A stretch of DNA of 64,000 nt from Apostichopus japonicus. Lineage: Eukaryota > Echinodermata > Holothuroidea > Aspidochirotida > Stichopodidae. Below are positions 1 to 16,700 of this stretch, one piece after another (position 1 is the first letter of the stretch; each line of letters starts with the position of its first letter). The translations under genes were made by a program, and so were the position numbers. The DNA is taken from positions 30,531,398 to 30,595,397 of the forward strand of contig NC_092577.1 in NCBI RefSeq assembly GCF_037975245.1, in the 5' to 3' direction. A model generated the notes under the pieces. The model worked only from the letters and a program-made list of their open reading frames with translations, ran no database searches and was not told where the DNA came from.

Positions 1-5068
<5,068 letters not shown>

Positions 5069-6870
5069 ATGACACACTCGGGGCCAACGGTACCCAGGGA
5101 GGAATTCTTCTTCCTCATTAGTAGTAATTCTTTAAAAACTTGGTTTACTTCTCCAAGTAACCATTTGACTTTTTCTGTGATTGAATTTGTGGTTATAATT
5201 ACATGGTATTGCATCATGTCTTATTACCTCTTTTCGCATAAGTGAAAGCAAAGATTGAAAATAAAATGTCTAAATGCTTTAACAAAGCATTTCTGAGAGA
5301 TAACAAGCCCACCAAAAAAATTTCAAAAAAATAAATAAATAAATAAACACAGCAGAGAAATAGAAAAGACCATAAAAATTGCAAAAATGTTAACAGAAAA
5401 TACATGAATTTGTTTGTTCCTTTTTTTTTCCTTTTCATTACAACAATTTTGATGATGCACGGGGGATGGTGAAAAGTCACTATTGTTACAACAAAAAAAG
5501 ACAAATTTTTGTCACTTTTTTTTTTTGAAATGTTTTTTTTTATTATTATTATTATTATTTGTTTCGATTTATTCAAGAACAAGCAGATGAACCACCACGA
5601 ATCTGCAAGGACGAAAACACTTTGGATTCTGTGCAAACATATTAAATTAAAATCAAAAGGTGCTGAGATAAGAAAACGAAACAAAAAAACTGGAAAACAT
5701 TCTATTTAAAAATTGCAAGTTTTGCTTGTAGTTGTCATAAAAACTAACTTAAGAAATATGGACTGTCAAGGAAGGACGTGTTTTTTTGTTTTTTTTTCCT
5801 TCACTTTTTTCCTCGTTTATTATCGTTATTTCATATGAACTTTCTTCCCTTTTTAAACTCTTGAAAAAGTGGAACAAGAATTTTTTGTGTTCTAAGAAGT
5901 TGACTTTGTATGGTGTTATGGACATCATTGCATCCAGAACGAGATCCGCCATATAGCGAGCAGTTTTTAGCATTATTTCGAAACCATTTTTTTCAGGGTT
6001 AACGCACGTTGTTGTTCCTTACTGTGTTTGGTAGGTCTTCCATTGCCTTCTTTGTGATAATAAAAACCAGTTTCATTGCTCAATTTGATCAATTCTTTCT
6101 CCCTACTTGTTCCCATCATATGCATTTTCTTGACTAAAATTGTCATCACTTTTAGTGAAAGGTTTGGATGACTGATAATGCAGTCTACAGTTGGACGTGT
6201 TGAAATTTGTTTCTCGTTTCATTTGTTGTCTTTGTTAGGAGCATTTCAGTCTTTACTTTTTATTGGAATGTCTGTTTGTTGGTACTTTTTAACTGCTAGT
6301 TTTCTGCACTTTTGGTTGATTTTTGTTGTTTTTTCGGCACTTTGAATAGTTCTTCTAAGATTATCTTGTTGTATTATATATATATCCTCATTTAATCTTT
6401 TTAAGAATCGACCAGTAGAATGCTCTGCAAAAAGACAGTCTTGACTTTTATTAAAAGTAAACCTCAACCACTCTACTGGCTGTTGCTTAGTAGATCTCTT
6501 TGATAACGTTGAGTTAACAAACAACCGCCGCCCGCTTAACTGTTAGGCATGCATTACCTTTAGCAGTGATTTTATGTATTTTGGCCATTGCTTTAGTCAT
6601 TGAAGTGAAAGTGTTTGAAAGTTTCTGTTCTGTGAGAAACTCCTTTTAACCATTTGTTCCCCCCAACCCCCCCCCCCCCCGAATCAGTGATATTTGCTAC
6701 TGTGAATGATAAAGTTGATATCAGTAATGAGATTCGAAGGCTTGTAGGTTTTATAAAATATGATCCCATATTGTATGTTAGGACTTGAAAAAAAAATGTT
6801 TGACCCTGTTTGTTGAAATAAAAAATAAAGTGAAAATGGTACTCTCTCTGTTAGATTTTGTGTGTTGTGT
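5069..6870 (+). other. PABPC1 3' UTR and downstream flank
   Basis: Non-coding, AT-rich sequence after the PABPC1 stop. The first candidate poly(A) signal is AATAAA at 5260-5265, and a cluster of overlapping AATAAA motifs follows at about 5328-5347. A poly-C run lies at 6661-6680. The open frames here are low-complexity shadows. I see no gene. Confidence 0.55.
5260..5265 (+). promoter_or_regulatory. Candidate poly(A) signal of PABPC1
   Basis: AATAAA about 190 nt downstream of the PABPC1 stop codon. Further AATAAA motifs overlap at 5328-5347, so alternative 3' ends are possible. Confidence 0.4.
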
Positions 6871-6873
6871 TAT

Positions 6874-7310
6874 AAAGGAAGGTGGAAGAGGAAGGTTACA
6901 AAGGGAAGGTGGGAGAGGAGGGTTACAAAGGGAAGGTGGGAGAGGAGGGTTACAAAGGGAAGGTGGGAGAGGAGGGTAACAAAGGGAAGGTGGGAGAGGA
7001 GGGTTACAAAGGGAAGGTGGGAGAGGAGGGTTACAAAGGGAAGGTGGGAGAGGAGGGTTACAAAGGGAAGGTGGGAGAGGAGGGTTACAAAGGGAAGGTG
7101 GGAGAGGAGGGTTACAAAGGGAAGGTGGGAGAGGAGGGTTACAAAGGGAAGGTGGGAGAGGAGGGTTACAAAGGGAAGGTGGGAGAGGAGGGTTACAAAG
7201 GGAAGGTGGGAGAGGAGGGTTACAAAGGGAAGGTGGGAGAGGAGGGTTACAAAGGGAAGGTGGGAGAGGAGGGTTACAAAGGGAAGGTGGGAGAGGAGGG
7301 TTACAAAGGG
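6874..7310. repeat. 27-bp G-rich minisatellite, about 16 copies
   Basis: Tandem units of GGGAAGGTGGGAGAGGAGGG plus TTACAAA (27 bp). The array is nearly perfect apart from the first unit and a TAAC-for-TTAC variant near 6977. Because 27 is divisible by 3, several frames on both strands stay open and produce repetitive spurious peptides; none is supported as a gene. The plus strand has three or more GGG runs per unit and could form G-quadruplexes. It lies between the convergent PABPC1 and DNALI1 genes. Confidence 0.95.
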
Positions 7311-9574
7311 GTGTAGGGGTCGAAGGCAGACGTGATCAGATGACAAAAGTTATGCCACACATCGTGGTATCCCCTCCGTAGGTTTAGCGGTATTAAAGAA
7401 ACGAGCACTAATAACACATGGAATCAAGTCATTGTAGTGACGTTAAATGTCCTCATCTGACAAACCTTCATGGGTGAAAAGAAAGAAGGAAACTTGATTG
7501 ACAATGGTGAAACAAAAGCTACCAGTATCATGAAAAGAATGTGGGTTAGTGTAATTGAGATTCTTGATACTGGACTATGCCTTGACTTGGTAGGGTCAGA
7601 ATGTTTCAAAATTTCAGGATTACTAATCGATGTTTGTGGTGGTCTTCCAGTAAGCAATGATTCCATAGTGGCAGAGACTGAGGTGGGGTAGTCTTCTTCA
7701 GTGCATCAAGTGCCAGTGTCACCAAATCATGTGTCCCCTTTAATTTTACACCTGTTCGGGCATACTAAAGGTTCTGCAACTAGGTAGCTAATCCATCGGA
7801 CTATTGCAAACCAATATCTGGGAATAACTAACCACGATTTATAAAAGCCCACCAGAAATGTACCAATGGTAATTGTAAGACCAGTCAGAGGAACAATTAA
7901 GGTACCTGTAAATACTTCAAGGGTTAGAGGTCACTCAATTGCCATATTTTTACCTCATGGACACACTTTGTTGTCTAACACTGAATGTCTGGGAAGTAAT
8001 TTGGAAGTAGAGGACTTTATTGAGAGAGACCGAGTGGGAGAGGGGTGGATAAGGAGGGGGATCCCTTGGTCCTCCTAACTCCATTGCCAGTCAGGCAAAA
8101 ATATTCAGTGGAAGTGGGGGATGGGGAATATCATTCAGTAGGAGAGGGTTTAAAGCACTTCTCTGTGGGGCCAGGACACCCTTCCATAAAGGATTGTACC
8201 CCTACCTAAATCAGGGAGGGGGAGGATAGAATTTGGCCCCCACCTTTGAAATCATGCTCTTTAGACTATTGGAAGCATTAAAGATGAGGCAACAAAGATG
8301 ATTCACAAGCCACATTACTCTTTTAATATCATTCAAATAATAGACAGTATTGTAAAGACGACTATTTTACCCTGGAGCGTGAGGACAAGTACAACTGCTT
8401 GAGTACTAGTTTAACAGCTTGAGCACTAGTTTAACAGCTTGAGTACTAGTACAACTGTTTGAGTACAAATGTAATTCCTCTTTGTATGAGCAGTAGTACC
8501 TAAGCCCGTCAGGTACAATAACAAATGCACAAGGGTGAGTACCAGTACAGGTAACTATGCTAGAAAATATAATACATGTACAACATAGTACATGTAAAAT
8601 ATATATATGTAACTCACTACCTCTGTATAGTGCTAACATGTATAGAAACTTGGGCATTAAAGGGAAACTGCTGAAGGCACCACGGTAGGTAAAGAAAGAA
8701 GCTGTCCCATCAATGGATACGTCGTTTTAGAGGTCCAAGCTGTGACCGTCGTCAGGAACTCTGGATGTCCATATTAACAGGGCATCCCAGTAACTCTGAA
8801 TATATAAGTCGAATTACAGTAGCTCTTATGCAAAGGTAATACGAAAGCAAAGCAATTGTGTAGGGAGTACACTCCACTCTACTAGAGTAAGACGTAAACA
8901 CTCGCAGAACATTATTAAATAGACTGATGTGCTAGTTTGTGTGTATGCATTAAACTGAAACCAGGAATGTCACAAAGTAAAGCTGCATATTTATGACAGG
9001 ACGGAACCAAATATTCAAATAACCCACATCATGGGGTGAGGATCAAGGTGCTTTTTATTTGAAAATTTATTGACTAAACTGGAAGAACACTAACAGGAAC
9101 ATATAATCAACTAGAAAAAGAGTAAAAAATAAATATATATGAATTGACTGGATTCCCAAATCTAAATTCTTATTCAAATTATATCCAGTATTCAATAATA
9201 GAAAGTAAAAGTATACTAATATTCACTTTGGAAAGAACCACTTTGCCTTTCCTGTTAACTCTTTGAGCAAATAGTTCACGAAAAAAATTCTTTCCATTTT
9301 ATCTTGTATACGATTCAGAAGAATTCCATAGAAGAAAAAACCATTGTGATTCCTTCCATTGAAAAAAAAAAAATGGGAATACAAAACTAAAAAGTTGAAA
9401 GTATGCTGTAACTGCCTAAGAATTATATTCAACAAATAAAATATTTGTATTTGAATCCATCAACAAAAACAAAGCAGTCTTGGTAATTCATTGGTCCACA
9501 AGTAAGGCATCTCTGACTGGACGGTTGTCTTTAGCCTGAACTTTGGGTTGCACAAACTTTTTAAATGTCGCCCT
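7311..9574. other. Intergenic region and DNALI1 3' flank
   Basis: No gene recognised. It holds a short degenerate tandem repeat (units near TTGAGTACTAGTTTAACAGC) at about 8397-8465 and AT-rich sequence that would include the DNALI1 3' UTR up to 9574. The short open frames show no known motif. Confidence 0.5.
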
Positions 9575-12500
9575 CTAAGACTTCTTTGGTGCGATGATGC
9601 CCTCTAGTTGTGTCTGCAAAGGAAAATAAAAAACGCCACCAATAAAACAAACAGAGAAATAATGGCTTAGGTAAAAATGTTTATATATTTTTGATGATCA
9701 AACAACTTAACTTATATTGGACATTCAAGGGTACATACTACATTGAAAGGGTTACATTTGGATTTTCAGGACATGTCCTTTGTCTTTCTTATCTATCTTA
9801 CTTGAGAATCTAGCTGAACAAACACATTTCCTAAATAATGGATCTTTTGGTAGTTCTGACGATGTTGTAATAAAGTGGAAGAATTTTAAGTATGATGTTT
9901 TTGTGCCATTTAACTCCTCTTATTATAGCACAGAAATATTAATTGTCAATATTAACACTCCATTAGTCCAGATATTAAATTGAGATTGAGTAATTGAACT
10001 TTAAAATATCTGGTCTCATTTTCATGTAAGGTACCTTTCAAACTCAATTCCCACCAAAGGAGAGGGTGGACCCCTAAACTTAGACCCTATAACAGACCTC
10101 CCCAGCCAAACCTTTAAAAACCTTTTATTTCAAAAAGGGCTCTTTATTTTACAAAGATAATCTTTAAAAAACTGTAATTATAAACTTAAAAAACAACAAC
10201 AATGATAGTTCAAAGATTTAGTTTACAGTAGAAATACTGTATTTCAGTCATGCTAACCATTGGCCATTAAGTTATGTTTTTTTTTTACAGTCAGTTTGGT
10301 ATTGCATTGGAGGATCTGCCCTGGCTTCCACTTATAACCAGACTGCAACAACCTGAACTCCTTTCTTCAGATAAGATATGGATATGGCCACCCGAGATCG
10401 ATCAATCAATCAAATCCCGGCCAGATAAAATCAATAATTCATGACAAGGATGATCTTTACCTTTAATTGTTGGTTTGTTCTTTTGAGAAACTGTATTTCT
10501 TCTGTGTGTTTCTTCTCTTCGACCGATCGTCTCTCCGCCTCTCTCTTCTCGATGGCTTCGCACTTTGCCTTCAGTTCGTTCACCTGACGTTCCAAGTCTC
10601 GTTTTTCACCTTCCAGCTCTTCGATCTTGGCAGATAGGGAAGAATTTATGGGCAGTGAACAGCATATGGCAGTATTTGATTTGTAAAAACTAGAACTATA
10701 CAGCCTCAGTGTTCTCTCTAGCTAGATCCATTCAGTTTTCTCAACTAAAAGTTGAAAGTGCACTAGGAGGGTTTGTGTAAATTTATTGCAAAGAAGATCT
10801 TTCTCCCTGTAAAATTGATGCACTCTGTGAATAGTTTAGTATAATCACTTTTTAACAAAATCACAAGTTTGTGCAAAGATGTTTTGTATGCATGTTTCAA
10901 GCAATGGGACTTGAAGAAGCGTCCAAGCATTCCTTTTTCAGGCACCCCACCCCCTCTCACCTTCTGCTCAAACCTTGCCAAGGACAACAACTAATAACAG
11001 ATTTTAAAGATGGAGATACTGACCTTTTTCTCCATATCGTATTTGCCCTGTTCTGCCTGCAAAGCCTTCCGCATGCCAAAGGCAACGCTACTCTCGTACA
11101 GTGTCTGATAAGCTGCGACAGTCATGCGTATTTCGTCTCGGACTCGCAATAACAAGAGACCTCTCTCGGCACATTCGATTGTTACTTGGCGGATCAGTTC
11201 ATCTAGAAAAAGAAGAAAAAACAAAGGTAAGAGTAAATTCTGGTTTGTAAATCTGAGACTAAATACAGCTCACTAGATAAGCTGAGTTGTAAAGAAAAGT
11301 AGCAAACAAATAACAAAAACATTGGCAGAGTTTATTTTTTTCATTGACCATCGAAACCAAATACATTTCAGTTCAGAGTTGTAGCCAATGTGGGCAGCGC
11401 AGAGCTGGCCCATCCCACACTTAAAAATTCCGCCTGGGACTCAGAGCTGAAATAGTCTGTTTTTTGCCGTTTGTTACATGAAACCAGCCCTATAATGCAC
11501 ATTATGTTATCTTCCAAGCTCAGTGGGTTTAACTTTCACTTGAAAGATTTGTTAAATGGGTGTCAAAATATCCATTGAGTCTTGCCCATGTTTGGTTGGG
11601 GGCAAGGGTCATCACATACCAATTTTTTTTGTACTCTGCAAACACCTTAAACGTGCAGTAGGAGCTTCTCTGAACCCTGCCAAACCCTGACTGGTACACA
11701 ATTTCTAATATAATGTCACCACTAAAACTGCCCTAACTACAACCTTGTTTCAGTCACAATTTTGTGATTAGACATACATCTTCAACTACTATACTTTTTG
11801 GTAGGAAAAAACCCCCCATAGCTCCAATGTATAGAGAAATAGCTGTAAATCGTTTAGAAACTAGCCTTACCCTTTGTCCCTTTACCTCAAAGATCTCATT
11901 GTGGGAGAAGACCTGCGGAAACTAACTAAAGTATGCAATTCTTACCTTACCTATCTATAAATACAAATTAATCACAAAACTTAAATTTTCTAGTGGCTTT
12001 TAAACAGATGAGTAATCATTCAGTGAGTAAATTGCTCACAAGAAAAAATAACTAAAAATAAATAGTAAATTTGAGTTGTCACAGAAATATAGAACGGTAG
12101 AATTTATGGTCCACGTAACGTACCAAAACATTGCGAATAGAGCTCTCTTCTGACGGGGCAAATTCCAGTCTCCCGGGCTTGTCTTTGTTGAAGCTTCATA
12201 TCCAGTTGTTCTTGTAAGTTGACAACATCAAGTCTCGTGGCTGGTGTACTTGAAACTTGCTGGACCCATAATTGGCCATTTTCTGTCCATTCACTGTTGA
12301 TTTCAGCAGAGAATAACAGGCTTGAATAGAAATCAGTTGTCATGGTAATTTGTCAGTGTCAACTATGTGCATCCTTTTAGATCAGCTGGGTTTGTTTAAA
12401 AAGTTAATTTGTTGCACCTACCGTCTCCTACAGAGCGACTAATGGCAAAACCACTTTCATAGCAGATTAGAACATAAGTTGCCATTGTCACCAAGCAATT

Positions 12501-13560
12501 AATTAATTAATTAGGCTAAATGTACGGAAGTTACTTGGGGAATCAGAACCTCATAGAAAACAATTTGGAAAATTTTGGTATTTAAAATAAAAATTCTCCT
12601 GACCATTAGGATACAAAACTCTTCAATTTATTCTTGAAAAAGTTGGTGATGTTATTTAATCGTTACCAATCCATCTATCCCTTTCAACAATTATAAACAG
12701 CTGTGGAAAAGAACATATGAACAATACAGCTATGCAAATATACACAAATGGTTGCAAGTAATAATATTCTCATGTGACATGTTTATAATCACCTAACAGT
12801 CTTATAAGAAACAAAGATTATCAGATGCATTTTTATGGCAACTCAGTCTATTTAATATCAGTTGTTTGCAATATAACTTTACCGTGGTGGTAGTATAGAG
12901 TTAAGAATTTCATCAGTCTGTTGAGCTTTCTGCTGTTCCATAGGTGGCAATTTGCTTCCACCCTTAGGTGGAGGATTGGGCACAGGTCCTCCATTTGTGG
13001 GCTGCTGTGGTGTAGTCTTCAGTGCTCTAGCCTATCAAAGAAACAAAACTAAAATATGTACAAGAAAGCATTGCAATATTTAGCAAAGTTTTAGCTACAA
13101 TAATGTGACATTGTTCAATATGGTCAAGAATCACCATTGCCAGTAACATTCAAGTTTGCTGATTGGTAAATGGTAGGCCCCCACCAGGCTACAAGTAACA
13201 ACTAACATTACAAACGTAGGATTAAGGAGCAGCATCCAGCAAGGTGCTTAATGTTGCAATTACTGTAACATTGATAACACGCTAGGCTATGAATCACTGT
13301 CCAATTATTCAAGGGTCTTATTGATGCCAAGCATAAGCTACACTGCTACAGAACAGGTCTAATTGTAGCCTTGATTGCAAAGTAGGCCTATCATCATACT
13401 TCAAAGGCCTACAAATACAATGGTATGTATGCTAGCCTAGGCAGTCCCTACGATTACGAAGTACGAAGTGCTTGTTTACCCGTGGCGTCTTTTTCTCCGT
13501 ATTCCTGCTCACAAGAACGGGGTTGTCATATTTTACCAATGAAGAATTCGGTGGAATCAT
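9575..13560 (-). CDS. DNALI1: Axonemal dynein light intermediate polypeptide 1 (inner-arm p28)
   Basis: Six coding exons in transcript order: 13560-13480, 13031-12883, 12293-12124, 11202-11024, 10625-10461 and 9613-9575, totalling 783 nt (260 residues plus stop), close to the vertebrate protein. The start ATG gives MIPPNSSLVKYDNPVLVSRN, the conserved N terminus. Then come a Pro-rich stretch, LQEQLDMKLQQRQARETGIC, and a helical core with RGLLLLRVRDEIRMT and YQTLYESSVAFGMRKALQAE. The Glu/Lys-rich C terminus (about residues 190-255) is a coiled coil ending in LEGIIAPKK and one extra Ser. The family is a light chain of single-headed inner dynein arms and is needed for ciliary and flagellar beating. 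It is head-to-head with EMC2, and a partial RFX X-box lies in the shared promoter. Confidence 0.96.
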
Positions 13561-13745
13561 TTTGCGTGTACTTATAATTTACCGTAAAATATCAGTAATT
13601 GAGGTTTAAATAGCAATTCAAAGTCTCCTAGCTAATTTTGCATCGGTTGTTATCGAAGTGTCGGTCCTTGGCAACGAACTATTGTCGACCGGAAGTAAAT
13701 AAGTGTGTGTCCCAGAATGCACCGTTCACAAATGTACGACACAAC
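13561..13745. promoter_or_regulatory. Short bidirectional promoter between DNALI1 and EMC2
   Basis: Only 185 bp separate the two divergent start codons, so both 5' UTRs and core promoters must share or overlap this interval. It contains an ETS-type CCGGAAGT at 13689-13696 and an imperfect RFX X-box, GGTCCTTGGCAAC, at 13663-13675, with one exact GGCAAC half-site. The EMC2 start itself, ACATGGCCGC, resembles a YY1 site. ETS and YY1 motifs are typical of TATA-less housekeeping promoters; an X-box is typical of ciliary genes. Factor binding is inferred from motifs only. Confidence 0.6.
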
Positions 13746-16700
13746 ATGGCCGCTACCATGGACTTCGAAGGTTCGACATGTTTCCATTTTGTCAATCTGC
13801 TTAGGGAATTAAGTCTTTTAAGAGAATCATAGTGGTGACCATTGATTGTTAGATAAGCCATTTTGTTTGCTTTATTTACCACAAACTTTACCGTATATTC
13901 TTAAAAATGCGAACATGAAGTGATCCGAATTCGACAATGACTTGAACAAACGTAACGTTAGGCTACCTACCTATACAGTACAAAACCTATTTGTAGGCAT
14001 AACTTAGGTCTTCTTTTTCGGTAACAAATTGATGTAAATGGGAATAAATATTCATATGCTTACTGGGAACCAAACTGATGATTAAATTGTATCATTATCT
14101 AAAGTTTCGTTACAACGTTGGAGAGAGAAAACAAAAGTTCAACTAATTAAGCCTAGTGATCAATATGTTATGATTAAGCATAGGCTAGGCCATAGGAAAA
14201 AATAGCATTTTGCATCCAATCCCAGCAATTTTCTATTTGCCAATGAAACTAAAATGATAAACGTCTAATCCGAAAACTTGTATAACATTTACCAAGTTTG
14301 GTAGGAGAAAAATATTTACTATACTGTGTTTGACCACTTGCATCAGTTTTCAGTTAACAAGTTGTAGAGGAAGTTGCACAGTGTGGATCATACTGCAAGA
14401 GCCATCACATAGGCTAGGCCCAAAAAAATGTAACTATACTGTGGTTATTTTATGAGACTCATTTTTTCCCATCAGATGTAAGAGACAAGCTGAGGAAGTG
14501 GCGAGAAGACAAAGTCAGAAACAGCACGGAAACAGCTGAACTAGGAGAGTATCTTTTAGCAAATTACAGAAGGAAACTTGGAGATGAAGGTTAGAATAAG
14601 ATGCTAAATCTATCCTTGCCATCTAAAATTAACTTGAATTTAAAATGTTAAAGCTGCTGTTTGCATTGATTTTCATTAGTGTTTGATTAACATTTTACAT
14701 AAAATTACATTTCATATTCCAAGTAAAGCAAAGACTTCAATATATGTATCGTAATGTCGCAACAGCAACTCCAAGATTTACACAGAAGCGACCAATTTGG
14801 TAGCTTCTCAGTGCTGACAGCCAACCCACGTAACTGATGTAGTCCCTCCTGATACTTGATGCTGCAACAGTGTTTCCACCTTGCAATATAAAAACCATTT
14901 CGGTCAGAGATCATGTGAGCCAGCTGTTTTCTTCTGTTCTATTTAACATGTTTCAATGGCCAAATATTTACCACTTTCATGAAAAGAAAACTCTTTTCCT
15001 TTTGTGCAGTTTGGCCTTTGTTTGAACAAGTCAGTATAGCATCCCTCGACTGTGGAAAGCTAAGTCTTGCCAGGTTATGCATCCATGCAGTACGTGAACA
15101 ATTCCCACAGAGTTCAAGATCAAAGAGGTTACATGGCATGCTGGAAGAAGCAGAAGGAGAGTGAGTACCTCTTTCCTTTGGCCGTAACCCAAACTGATAT
15201 GAAAGAGATTAACAGTTGTTATTTATCAGAACTCTTTTTCAAAGAACCGTATATATCACTCCTAACGTTGACGGAAAGTAACAGGTATACCTACATCTTG
15301 TCATGGACCATCTGTTACCTCAGTAATTAGACTTTCATGATCTTGTATCTTGTATCATTTCTCCTTTGGCATATATAAATATATCTATATATATGGATAA
15401 TGATAATGGATGGTGTTTTCTGGACTAGACAGCCATCCTACAATGTCAGATAGACTGCTTCATACACACATGTACAATATACGTGTGCATTTGTCAGTGC
15501 CTATAGTAAGACTGTGCATATCAACTTAAGGTTCTACGTTACTGCACTCAAAAAGTATTTGTTTTGGTGTCTGCATTTAGCCATTAGTTCGTTTCTTTTG
15601 TTCAGGGTGCGCAGGCCTGGCTTCAGTAGAATGAAATACTTCTCCGCTATACATTAGTTGCGGGGTTGTACGGATATCCTCCACTTTATGTGGTAGTCTT
15701 TCAGATTGTCATCCCTCAATTCTCAGATGGGTTTGCTTAATTCTGTTGCGTTTTGTGATTGCTATATCCTTTTTTGAATTCAGTTGTGGTGAGTGCAATG
15801 TAGGATTCTTTGTTATCTCCACTTGTGGCCTCTGCTTGGTAGATGATCCCTGTCTGTAGGCATCCACCTTTTAAGGGACAGTTGTGTTTGTTCTGCAGTT
15901 TCATTTCCCTCCTTCTTTTGCATTAGTGTCCTTTTCGTCTCTGTCATGAATGCGTCCTATCTGGGCAAAGTAATAAATATACCTTCACTATGTAACATAT
16001 TTTGCTAAATTAATGAGACTACTCTCACCTTGGAACGAACGTTTGACAGTTGTACACATTCCGGCCTTGGGTCGTCTTCACGCATGACTTCATCTAGTCA
16101 GATCTTTCGTGGAGCTCCTTAATTATGTTTCTTATTTGTTTCTTCTCCAGCTTTGAAAGTGCCAAAGAAACGTACGAAGAAATACTGAAAGGCGATCCAG
16201 CAAACGGGGTGAGGTTACACTGATTTGAATTTAGGAAGAGAAAGTTATATCCTCTGCCTCCTCCTCCTCCTCCTCCTCCTCCTTCTCCTCCTCCTCGTTC
16301 CAATTGCCTACCCCTTCCTCCCGATGGGATAGTTAATCATTCCTGCAATGGGTGTTTTTTTCCTGCAGTCTAGGGGGGTATCTTTGCTTTATCTTTGCTG
16401 TGGCTTGTTTCTTAATCTCAATTCACCCTTTCCTTCTATTTCAAAAAAGTGGTGTATAAAGTCCTTGAAGAAAAGGTTTTTTTAATAGAGCTTATATTTA
16501 GGAGTTTGTAATGAATCAGATATTTTAAAGCTTGACTTTACAAAAGACTTAAAAAAGACTGCGAGATTCCCACGTGTTGTCCACATTGAGACCACTTTAA
16601 AGGTCTGCCCTATAGACCCCAACTATAGCACGCTATCAATGAAAAGTTTCTTGAGATTACGTAAAATGACCTGCCTTGGTGGTAACATGACCTCTTTTTA

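Noticed and set aside
5214-5684. A 156-codon minus-strand open frame in the PABPC1 3' flank
   Set aside because: Low-complexity Phe/Ile/Lys peptide from A/T runs over a likely 3' UTR. No family resemblance.
6862-7346. Long repetitive open frames through the 27-bp array on both strands
   Set aside because: The unit length is divisible by three and lacks stops in several frames at once. There is no non-repetitive flank, conserved motif or splice context.
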